This document shows positions 23,224 to 30,415 of a stretch of DNA of 64,000 nt, one piece after another; positions within the stretch are counted from its first letter, which is position 1, and the number at the start of each line of letters is the position of its first letter. The position numbers were made by a program, and so were the translations under genes. The stretch comes from JBEKOF01 sp049513975. Lineage in GTDB: Bacteria > Verrucomicrobiota > Verrucomicrobiia > Limisphaerales > Palsa-1400. The notes beneath the pieces were generated by a model. It had not been told where the DNA came from, did no database searches, and saw only the letters and a program-made list of their open reading frames with translations. Location of the stretch: assembly GCA_049513975.1 (NCBI GenBank), contig JBEKVM010000003.1:1-64000 (forward strand). Reading direction: 5' to 3'.

Positions 23224-23937
23224 ATGGACCTACTTTTACAACTGCAACAGGACGTGTGCGACAAGCTGAATTCGGAGGCGGCGTTCGAGTATCTGGCGGT
23301 GGCGACGCTGCGAGGGCATGTGATCGGCAGCGAGATCGAACGGCGGGTGGCGCATTTGACGGGGAAGAACGGACGGAAGGGGTGCGGGCTGACGGTGAGG
23401 ATGCCGTCCCTCCAGGGTCTGCAGCCGAATGTGGCGCCGGCGCAGGGGGAGGTGGTGGTGGCGGTGGACGTGGTGGAGATCCCGGAGCTGAATTTCGCCG
23501 CGGGCGGGACGCAGGTGACGGCGGAGGAGGCGGCGCGGGCGGCGCGGGCGGCGCTGCACCAGTTTGCCATCGAGGGGAAAATTCTTCTTTACCAGGACGA
23601 GAAGGCGATCGAGCCGCTGGCGGGGCTGGAGAAGGAGTTTCCCGGGTGCCTGGGCTACCGGGTGCAGCTGAGGGGACGGATGAGCGAGGCGGCGGCGGGG
23701 AAATGCGCGCTGCCGGCGATAGCGGCGCCGGGGCAGACGGTGAGTTTTTCGACGACGGACGAGGGGGCGAGCATTTATTACACGACGGACGGGAGTTTTC
23801 CCGGGCCGGGGAACGCGACGGGGACGGCGCAGGTTTATACGGGGCCGTTCGAGGCGGGGGCGGGAACGGTGGTGCGGTGGGCGGGATACCTGGAGGGACT
23901 GATGGGGAGCGACGCGGGGCAGGCGGTGATTACTTAA
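23224..23937 (+). CDS. Phage minor tail/head-completion protein with chitobiase-like C-terminal domain
   Basis: A 237-residue protein. The N-terminal 160 residues (LLQLQQDVCDKLNSEAAFEY, VEIPELNF, GKILLYQDEKAIEPL, CLGYRVQLRGRM) resemble Gp37-like phage structural proteins that contact the tail tube. The C-terminal 75 residues read as a chitobiase/beta-hexosaminidase-type C-terminal beta domain (GQTVSFSTTDEGASIYYTTD, a YTTDGSxP motif). Such domains are frequent on bacterial exported proteins and may bind glycans. There is no signal peptide. Confidence 0.6.
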   Translation: MDLLLQLQQDVCDKLNSEAAFEYLAVATLRGHVIGSEIERRVAHLTGKNGRKGCGLTVRMPSLQGLQPNVAPAQGEVVVAVDVVEIPELNFAAGGTQVTAEEAARAARAALHQFAIEGKILLYQDEKAIEPLAGLEKEFPGCLGYRVQLRGRMSEAAAGKCALPAIAAPGQTVSFSTTDEGASIYYTTDGSFPGPGNATGTAQVYTGPFEAGAGTVVRWAGYLEGLMGSDAGQAVIT

Positions 23938-24047
23938 AGGCGGAATGAAGAATGCAAAATGAAGAACGGGGAATGGGGAGCAATGAGTCAAACATAGGAT
24001 AAATTATGAGCATATCGAGAAGCTTGCTGGTGGGAGGGCCGGCTTAG

Positions 24048-24926
24048 GTGAATTTTAACGGGGCGAACATCCCGCTGGGGGAGGATTCGCGGCTGGAGAT
24101 CGCGCCGGTGAACCGGGTGATCAGCGCGGCGCTCTACGGGGAGATAGACGAGGTTTATACGGACCTGATCGTGAAGGGGACGGGGACGCCGCTGACGTAT
24201 GACAATCTGGCGGTGCTGTGGCCGTATTTGCAGCCGACGATCGGGCAGAGGATTTTCGGGAACGCGGACACGCCGTTTGAATGGGTGTCGAACAACGGGG
24301 ACGTGATCACGGTGAGGGCGGGGGCGGTGACGCGGATGCCGGATTTGATATTGGGGGTGGAGAAGGCGGGGATCGGGCCGATGGAGTGGAGCGGGGTGGT
24401 GGGGAACGGGATGGAGCCGAGCGCGAGCAATTCGTATTACACGATAGCGACGGGGCAGGCGTTCAGCGCGCCGGCGGTGGCGGCGTCGAAAATACCGCGG
24501 CAGAAATATACGGCGGCCTGGGGGAGCGTGGCGGGGTTCACGAGTTTCCAGGCGCAGGAGGAGTGGACGATCACGCACGAGTTGAAGCTGGCGCCGGTGA
24601 GGATCCAGGGGCGGACGGTGGACATGAAGATCACGAGTTACCGGGCGATGGCGAAATGCAAGCCGGCGGAGCCGACGATGGGGAACGTGGACGGGGCGCT
24701 GCTGGCGCAGGGAGCGGCGGCGCAGCACGGGGCGAAGCTGAGTTCGACGGCGGCGGACCTGGTGATCACGGGGGCGCAGACGGTGAGCGTGACGGTGAAG
24801 AACGCGGCGCTGAAGACGGCGGGATTTGTGTTTGGGGGGAAGGCGCTGCGGAACGGGGAGATTGGATTCGTGTCAACTATAAACGTGAGCGGCGGGACGG
24901 GGACGGCGGCGCTGGTGCTGGGATGA
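24048..24926 (+). CDS. Probable tail tube protein; N-terminus cut by an in-frame amber codon
   Basis: Open from a GTG at 24048 to 24926 (292 residues). It is beta-rich (VNRVISAALYGEIDEVYTDL, WEWSGVVGN-like turns, QEEWTITHELKLAPVRIQGR), consistent with a tail tube subunit. Immediately upstream and in the same frame, an ATG at 24006 encodes MSISRSLLVGGPA followed by TAG (24045-24047), directly abutting the GTG. MSISRSL-xxGPA-xVxFNGA is the kind of start expected of tail proteins, so the amber seems to interrupt a once-longer N-terminus by 14 codons. The protein may be made by re-initiation at the GTG, by readthrough, or the gene may be mutating. Confidence 0.65.
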   Translation: MNFNGANIPLGEDSRLEIAPVNRVISAALYGEIDEVYTDLIVKGTGTPLTYDNLAVLWPYLQPTIGQRIFGNADTPFEWVSNNGDVITVRAGAVTRMPDLILGVEKAGIGPMEWSGVVGNGMEPSASNSYYTIATGQAFSAPAVAASKIPRQKYTAAWGSVAGFTSFQAQEEWTITHELKLAPVRIQGRTVDMKITSYRAMAKCKPAEPTMGNVDGALLAQGAAAQHGAKLSSTAADLVITGAQTVSVTVKNAALKTAGFVFGGKALRNGEIGFVSTINVSGGTGTAALVLG

Positions 24927-24968
24927 GGGGAGCAGGATCAAGATTAAGATTGGGAACAAGAAGGAGGC

Positions 24969-25379
24969 ATGAAGATAACGATCACAGCGGCGGGAGGAAC
25001 GGCGTTTGTGCTGGCGGACGACGCGGGCGGGGCGACGGTGCAGGATGGATTTCGTCCGAAGCAGACGCGGATTTTACAGAGGCAGCGGTTGTTCCGGTCG
25101 GGCTACAAGACGAATATTCCCCGGTACAACCTGGAGAACCGGCTGAGGTTTGTGGTGGAACGGACGTTTGGGACGGTGGAACTGTGCCTGAATTTCATGG
25201 CGCAGCATGCGGACAGCGTGCCGGCGCAGGGGAATCTTGTGCTTTACAACAGGAGCGGGACGGGACAGGCGACCCGGACGCTGGGCAACGCGGTGGTGGC
25301 GGAGGTGGAGTGCGTGGAACACGTGGGAGTGAGCTGCAAGTTTCAATACACCATCGCGGGAAACGGGGCGTGGCAGTGA
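24969..25379 (+). CDS. Phage tail-associated protein of unknown function
   Basis: A 136-residue beta-rich protein (MKITITAAGGTAFVLADDAG, RYNLENRLRFVVERTFGTVE, AEVECVEHVGVSCKFQYTI). It lies in the tail cluster directly after the tube gene and is probably a tail terminator or completion protein by position. The ATG has a strong ribosome site (aagaaggaggc), with a short GATTAAG array upstream (24938-24957). No motif identifies a function. Confidence 0.55.
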   Translation: MKITITAAGGTAFVLADDAGGATVQDGFRPKQTRILQRQRLFRSGYKTNIPRYNLENRLRFVVERTFGTVELCLNFMAQHADSVPAQGNLVLYNRSGTGQATRTLGNAVVAEVECVEHVGVSCKFQYTIAGNGAWQ

Positions 25380-25418
25380 AAATGCAGAATGCAGAATGCA
25401 AAATGAAAGGCGTCTGAG

Positions 25419-26051
25419 ATGAGTGCGATTGGAGTATTGCCGATTCGATTGTTTTGCGATGTGGCGGCGCGGAATCAGCCGGTGACGGACCTGAACACGG
25501 GGCAGAACGCGCTGTTCTACCGCGGGGACGACGTGGAGATTGACATCGGGATCGGGGGGAACGGGGCGCTGCTGGCGCCGAGTTTGTCAAATATAGCGTC
25601 GGTGGCGTGCCAGGTTTTCGCGAAACAGAACGACGCCAATGGGCCGATGATGAGCTGCACGGTATTGGCGGCGGCGATGAACCTGGGGCTGACGGCGGCG
25701 CAGTGGGCGGGGGCGAGCGCGGCGCCGCACGCGGCCTTCGTGTTTTCGAATGCGCAGACCTGCATCCCGCTGAACGGGGCGGCGTCGCAGAATTACTGGC
25801 TGCGGATCACGCTGAGGACGGCGGACGCGACGGCCAAGGTGATGACGCTGCTGGACGGGCCGATCACGGTGCTGGACGGGCCGGCGGGGGCGGGGAGTCC
25901 GGGGTTGGGGAATGCGCGGTTCACGACGGATGCTTCCGGGAACTGGGTATTGCAGATTCGGAACGATTCGGACGGGAAGTTTTACACGGTGGGGGTGGAG
26001 AACGGGGTGGGAGGGACGGCGGGGCTGTATGTGGGAGACACGGGATTTTAG
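25419..26051 (+). CDS. Phage tail protein of unknown function
   Basis: A 210-residue beta-rich protein. It starts MSAIGVLPIRLFCDVAARNQ, has FYRGDDVEIDIGIG and QNYWLRITLRT, and ends with a Gly-rich segment (GNWVLQIRNDSDGKFYTVGV) of the type found on fibre-tip or baseplate proteins. It precedes the fibre gene, with about 100 bases of GCAAAAT repeats and a degenerate CACGGAT-type repeat between them. It ends in TAG. Confidence 0.55.
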   Translation: MSAIGVLPIRLFCDVAARNQPVTDLNTGQNALFYRGDDVEIDIGIGGNGALLAPSLSNIASVACQVFAKQNDANGPMMSCTVLAAAMNLGLTAAQWAGASAAPHAAFVFSNAQTCIPLNGAASQNYWLRITLRTADATAKVMTLLDGPITVLDGPAGAGSPGLGNARFTTDASGNWVLQIRNDSDGKFYTVGVENGVGGTAGLYVGDTGF

Positions 26052-26156
26052 GAGAATGCAAAATGCAAAATGCAAAATGAGGAACCACAGATGGACGCCG
26101 ATGGGCACGGATTTATCCGCGTTAGTCCGGGTTAATCCACGCTTCAAATTGAAATT

Positions 26157-27380
26157 ATGAAAAATGAAAATTGCGAAAAGAGGAGCGGCTGGAAGCCGCT
26201 GGAACCGGCAGGCAGGATGCCTGACCTACTGCGGCTGTTTCTGCCATTCTGCATTCTGCATTTTGCATTCTGCATTTGCCTTGGGCAGACGCGGTCGGCG
26301 CTGATGGTGACGAACGAGACGGGGCGACTGGCGGGGCCGACGAACTTTTTCGCGGCGAACTCGAATTTGCTGAATCAGGCGGTGAACACCAACGGGTTCG
26401 GCGGCGGCGGGGGCGCGGCGTTCGGGGGGAATCCACACTGGTTTTTCACCAATGGGGCGGGGCAGATTGACCTGCAACTGAGCCTGAGCAATTTCTTCAA
26501 TGCGCTGCAAATCGGGTCGGTGAACCTGACCAATTGGTCGGCGCTGGCCACCAATGTGTTGCAGACGGAAATATCCGCGGCAACCAATGGGCTGAACGTT
26601 GGGCAGTATCTGGCAGCCAATGGAGGGGCGGGCAACGCCAACACGCTGACCAATCCCGCCGTGCAGGGCGGCCTCTATTTCCCCATCGGCGGCTTTGATT
26701 GGATTGGGGAGGCGATGGGCAATGTGTTTGATCTGCTGGACACCAATGGAAACATCGCGCTGCAAATCACCAACAATCACCAGGGGGCGAACCTCTACGC
26801 GGACCTGACGATTGCGAACAATTTATTCCTGGCGGGGAACAATCCGGGCATCTGGAACCACGGCACGGCCCAGTGGCAGGGCAGCCTCAACATTGTTGGG
26901 GCATTGAGCGGCAACGGCTCTGCGCTGACCTTCCCAAGCCTGTCAATGGATTTAACTTCTATGGGGCCATCAATCCATCCAACAGCGTCGTGGTTGTCTA
27001 TGGCGATTCGACCGCGGTCGGGCTTTCCAGTTATTGGCTGGACCAAGGATGGTTTACCAATCTGGGCGCAATTCTCAAATATGGCGTCAACGGCTCAACT
27101 CTGGCTCAGGCCAAGACGGCTTTTGAAGGCAACGGGCTTGCGACCTACGGCTATTCTCAGGCCGGAAGCAACGTCGTTTTTCTGCTCAAAAGCATGGAGA
27201 ATGACGTGGCGGGCGACCCTGTGGCCGAGATCACCACCCTCTCCAACTTGCTGGTCGAAGTCGTTTCCAGCAATGCCCTGCCTGTCGTCTATACCATCAT
27301 GCCGCGCACAAATCCTGACTTTGCGGCCACTGAAGCCTTTATCCGGCAAGTCAACTATTACATCCGGCATGAACCGTTGA
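26157..27380 (+). CDS. Tail fibre gene, N-terminal part (frameshifted, repeat-derived signal peptide)
   Basis: First part of an interrupted fibre gene; similarity and Asn/Thr-rich composition end near 26935, and the rest of this frame is shadow. A likely start is the ATG at 26217, giving MPDLLRLFLPF followed by a hydrophobic run FCILHFAFCI encoded by an antisense GCAGAAT array, then CLGQ and the mature ALMVTNETGRLAGP, so the repeat forms the core of a signal peptide. Fibre segments repeat the SGNGSALT motif also found later at 28080. At 26920-26940 the frame must move by -1 to continue into the SGNH part; no canonical slippery heptamer is present, and a 4-base deletion (ACCAACC to ACC) would explain it. 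Confidence 0.6.
   Translation: MKNENCEKRSGWKPLEPAGRMPDLLRLFLPFCILHFAFCICLGQTRSALMVTNETGRLAGPTNFFAANSNLLNQAVNTNGFGGGGGAAFGGNPHWFFTNGAGQIDLQLSLSNFFNALQIGSVNLTNWSALATNVLQTEISAATNGLNVGQYLAANGGAGNANTLTNPAVQGGLYFPIGGFDWIGEAMGNVFDLLDTNGNIALQITNNHQGANLYADLTIANNLFLAGNNPGIWNHGTAQWQGSLNIVGALSGNGSALTFPSLSMDLTSMGPSIHPTASWLSMAIRPRSGFPVIGWTKDGLPIWAQFSNMASTAQLWLRPRRLLKATGLRPTAILRPEATSFFCSKAWRMTWRATLWPRSPPSPTCWSKSFPAMPCLSSIPSCRAQILTLRPLKPLSGKSTITSGMNR
26226..26279. repeat. Antisense GCAGAAT array forming the core of a signal peptide
   Basis: ctgccattctgcattctgca and the following tttgcattctgcatttgc form the reverse complement of the GCAGAAT array, with five units. In the fibre frame this reads as alternating Phe/Cys/Ile/Leu/His/Ala, giving the hydrophobic stretch of the signal peptide. 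Confidence 0.85.
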
Positions 27381-29275
27381 TCTGGAGGGTGGTGGATAGC
27401 GAGGCCATGATTCAGAACAATTACGACCCAAACAATACGGTGGACGGGACGCATCCTTGGGCCAGCCGTTATCAGATGTTTGCCAATGCGGCGGCCCAGC
27501 AAATTGACGCCAAGGTGAAAGTCACGCCTCCCGACTTGTTTGTTGGGGTGGAAGGGACAAACCTTCTTGGGACAGTGCCGAACGCGGACGGCTCATTCAC
27601 CACGCTTTGGACGGGCAATACAAATGGATTAAGCATTACAAATGGCCTCATCATCAACAAAGGAATTGCGGCAGACGCAGTGCTTCCCGCGATTCAAATC
27701 AACGGGAGCTATTGGTCGGATGGTCTGGAGACTGGAAACGCCATTGACTGGCTTTTTCCCGGCACCACTAATTATTTTTTACGCCTTGTGGGCGCCCTTG
27801 GAGTTGACGATGCGAACCTCGGAGATTTTGTTGTCAGGATGCAGCCGGACGGAGGCGGTTATGGGAGTTTTGACGCCCTTCGGCTTAATCATGTTGCCAA
27901 TCTCGGCATCGCTGGCAACGGCACATTCACCAACGGCGTCATTTTCCCCGTGAACACCCTGACCATGGCCACAGTGACCAACACGTTCACCAACGGGAGC
28001 GCCTGGGTGGGGATGATTAACGGCTCGCTCATCAGTCTGACGATGAGCAACAATATCGTCACATCAAATACCTTGAGCTGCCTGAGCGGCAACGGCTCCG
28101 CCCTGACCAACGCCGGAGGGTTCAAATTCATTGCCCCGACCAACGCGGCCATTGCCGGGCCGGGATGGTTTTTGTTGACAGACGGGGTTAATGCTTTTTG
28201 GACAAATGATTTTACTGCCTGGCTGGGCAATGCCTACATTCAGACGGCGGCCTACATCAATGCCTTGACCGTCACAAACAATGCCAACTTCCTAGAAACC
28301 ATTCAGTTCGGTGGAACCAATGCGGCGGCAGGCCAGGTTTTGACGGCCAGCGATGCCAGCGGCCACGCGACCTTTCAGCCGGCCAGCGGCGGCGGGACCA
28401 ACTTCGTAAGCAGCTTCGCTCCGTGGCTTTGGGAGACGAATAGTGCCGGACAAATTGACTTGTCGGTGGCTGCGAGCAACTTTCTTTCAGGGCTGAACAT
28501 CACGACTGGAAACAATGTGATTCTGAGCAATTTAATCGTCGCCTTCGGTGGCACGTCCACGGGGAACGGATACATGGTGACGAATTATCTTGGAAAATGG
28601 GGATTGACCCCTGCCGTGCCTGGCGGCGGCTCGACTCCAACCTTAAATCCGAGCGTGTTTGCAAGCATCAATGGACAAACCAATCTTGCTCCTGCGGCAA
28701 CACCGGGGGCAACCGGAACCAATTTGTCAGTCAATGGTTTGACGAATGTGGGGGTTGAAACGATAGCGAACGCAACCGTCCCCGCAACCCAAAGCAGTTT
28801 TGTCTTTCAAGGCGTGACCTATAATGCCATTCACATAGATGGAGCGCGGGCTTATACTGGATTAACCAACGGTATTATCTGGTGGGAAGGAAATCCCACA
28901 AACCATCATTTCTGGCAGACGAATTTCCTCTCCACGGCGACAAACAATGCTGGCATAGTATATTCAAATTGGCCTCCGGGACTGGGATTCACCAACACCT
29001 TTGTCGGAGACGCCTACCTGCGCGGAGGCGTAACCTCAAATGCTAGTTTCACGCTTGCCTATAAAACAATGGTTTATGGTTCGACGTATGGCAGCTCCCT
29101 ACAATCTCATGGCGCGGCTGTCGCGGGGGCTACGCCTTACAACATACATGGAGGGCTTGCTGCTCCGGCCTGGTTAATGAATAGTGTTGGCGTTGCTTTG
29201 GCCGTCACAACTCCCGACACAAACGTAATGGCCGGCCTAATTCAGGTGGAATGGTTGATGCAACAATACCCATGA
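26873..29275 (+). CDS. Tail fibre gene, C-terminal part with SGNH-hydrolase domain
   Basis: Second part of the interrupted fibre gene; real coding begins about 26930 (LPKPVNGFNFYGAINPSNS). A GDSL/SGNH hydrolase domain follows at once: SVVVVYGDSTAVGL (block I, nucleophile Ser), the NG of ILKYGVNGSTL (block II), and TVDGTHPWASRY (block V, Asp-x-x-His). Such domains on phage tails deacetylate or cleave host surface glycans. The remaining 550 residues are Asn/Thr/Gly-rich beta repeats (TNAAIAGPGWFLLTDGVNAF, TPGATGTNLSVNGLTN), ending in a compact tip domain. Base composition is more AT-rich than neighbouring genes, suggesting later acquisition of this tip. The function needs the frameshift to be repaired or tolerated. 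Confidence 0.7.
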   Translation: MAGQPQHCWGIERQRLCADLPKPVNGFNFYGAINPSNSVVVVYGDSTAVGLSSYWLDQGWFTNLGAILKYGVNGSTLAQAKTAFEGNGLATYGYSQAGSNVVFLLKSMENDVAGDPVAEITTLSNLLVEVVSSNALPVVYTIMPRTNPDFAATEAFIRQVNYYIRHEPLIWRVVDSEAMIQNNYDPNNTVDGTHPWASRYQMFANAAAQQIDAKVKVTPPDLFVGVEGTNLLGTVPNADGSFTTLWTGNTNGLSITNGLIINKGIAADAVLPAIQINGSYWSDGLETGNAIDWLFPGTTNYFLRLVGALGVDDANLGDFVVRMQPDGGGYGSFDALRLNHVANLGIAGNGTFTNGVIFPVNTLTMATVTNTFTNGSAWVGMINGSLISLTMSNNIVTSNTLSCLSGNGSALTNAGGFKFIAPTNAAIAGPGWFLLTDGVNAFWTNDFTAWLGNAYIQTAAYINALTVTNNANFLETIQFGGTNAAAGQVLTASDASGHATFQPASGGGTNFVSSFAPWLWETNSAGQIDLSVAASNFLSGLNITTGNNVILSNLIVAFGGTSTGNGYMVTNYLGKWGLTPAVPGGGSTPTLNPSVFASINGQTNLAPAATPGATGTNLSVNGLTNVGVETIANATVPATQSSFVFQGVTYNAIHIDGARAYTGLTNGIIWWEGNPTNHHFWQTNFLSTATNNAGIVYSNWPPGLGFTNTFVGDAYLRGGVTSNASFTLAYKTMVYGSTYGSSLQSHGAAVAGATPYNIHGGLAAPAWLMNSVGVALAVTTPDTNVMAGLIQVEWLMQQYP

Positions 29276-29278
29276 AAG

Positions 29279-29353
29279 GGTGAAGGATGAAGGATGAAGG
29301 ATGAAGAAGGGGGAGCCGGGATTAAGATTAAGATGAGGATTAAGATGAGGATT
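29279..29353. repeat. GGATGAA and GATTAAG arrays before a start codon
   Basis: Three to four copies of GGATGAA (29281-29306) follow the fibre stop. A GATTAAGATTAAGATGAGGATT array (29318-29353) then runs to three bases before the ATG at 29356, in sense orientation. Confidence 0.85.
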
Positions 29354-29355
29354 TT

Positions 29356-30195
29356 ATGGAGATGGAAGCGAACAAGTCTGTAGAACGGCCGGAAATGGAA
29401 GTTCGTGTGGAGACGGCGCTGGAACTGGCCGGAGCGGAGGAGGGGGCGGCGACACTGGAGAGGGCCATCGGGAAAGCCAAGGCGCTGGGCCGGAGTTTTG
29501 ATCACCTGGAAAAGCAACTGGCCAAGGCGAGGGAAGGGGTGAGGCGGTATCGCCTGGCACACCCCGGCGGCGGCGGGGTTGTGCAGGGAACGCAAAATGC
29601 AGAATGCAGAATGCAAAATGGAAACGAGGAAGCGGGGCAGAATGGCGGATTTCCGCCCTCGTTGCGCCCTGAGGAGACCAGGCTGATTTCCGCCGTCGTT
29701 GAGGCTTCCGCCATGGCCGGGGCTTTGGCGGACGAGATGGCGGACAGGGCGGATGGCGCATTGGAAGAAGGCCTGCGGGCGGCGGAGGAAATGAAAAATG
29801 CAGAATGCAAAATGCAGAATGATCCAAGTGCAGAGCGCAGCATGCAGAATGGAGCAGCCTCCGCTCTCAACTCTTCAGTCTCAACTTCAGAGTCTCGCCC
29901 TACCGGAGCAGAAGGAGGGGAGCATGGCAAAGGGTCTGAGGAAAGCGGGAGCAAGCGCCCGCACTCCACAGGGAGGGCTGCGGCGGCGCGAGACGAAGGG
30001 AGGATGGAGGAGGGCGGATGGCGGATGATGGCCCAGGCGGCGCGACGGGAGATCGAGGAGAGGGTGCGGGAGGCGCTGGAGGAGCGGGAAAGAGGACGGC
30101 CGGAACACAGCCAGGCCGAGGAGAGCCGCCTGGCGGCGGTGGAGTCGCGGCTGCAGCGGCTGGAGGAACGGACGAGGATTAACCGGGATATTTGA
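29356..30195 (+). CDS. Coiled-coil protein largely built around repeat insertions
   Basis: A 279-residue protein. A helical, Glu/Ala/Arg-rich start (TALELAGAEEGAATLERAIG, FDHLEKQLAKAREGVRRYRL) and end (REIEERVREALEERERGRPE, LAAVESRLQRLEERT) look like one coiled coil. They are separated by a middle containing two GCAGAAT arrays, a GGCGGATTTCCGCC palindrome, the GAGTCTCGCCC element, a GCGGGAGC palindrome and GGATGGA units, all in frame. By position it could be a short tail-assembly or tape-measure-like protein, but it is far shorter than known tape measures. I do not recognise a family. Confidence 0.5.
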   Translation: MEMEANKSVERPEMEVRVETALELAGAEEGAATLERAIGKAKALGRSFDHLEKQLAKAREGVRRYRLAHPGGGGVVQGTQNAECRMQNGNEEAGQNGGFPPSLRPEETRLISAVVEASAMAGALADEMADRADGALEEGLRAAEEMKNAECKMQNDPSAERSMQNGAASALNSSVSTSESRPTGAEGGEHGKGSEESGSKRPHSTGRAAAARDEGRMEEGGWRMMAQAARREIEERVREALEERERGRPEHSQAEESRLAAVESRLQRLEERTRINRDI

Positions 30196-30415
30196 GGGTG
30201 AACAGAATGCAAAATGCAGAATGCAAAATGAAGAATACAGAAGGCGGCCCGACCTCACCCCAACAGCCCTTTAAAAAACGGCCCGGTGAGGGCACCGGGC
30301 CTACAACAGATGCATGCTTTGCGAGGGAAATGCAGGCCGCGTGCCCTCACGCGGCGGAACTGGAGCCTTTTTTTAACGGGCTGGCAATCCTCCCCTCCAG
30401 GAGAGGGACTCAAAC
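30196..30415. other. Repeat-bearing spacer before the hub gene
   Basis: This 220-base spacer holds a GCAAAAT/GCAGAAT array (30204-30232), a palindromic cggcccggtgagggcaccggg segment (about 30281-30300) and CGTGCCCTCACGCGG (30341-30355). No gene is supported. The sequence acaggagagggactcaaac just before the ATG at 30416 contains a usable ribosome site. Confidence 0.6.

Noticed and set aside
24006..24926. Reassignment of the amber codon in the phage-derived island
   Set aside because: TAG is used as the ordinary stop of genes ending at 14937, 22229 and 26051, so a general recoding is not supported; only single-site readthrough remains possible.
26157..29275. Programmed -1 frameshift in the fibre gene
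   Set aside because: No X-XXY-YYZ slippery sequence or downstream stem was found at 26920-26940; a small deletion explains it better.
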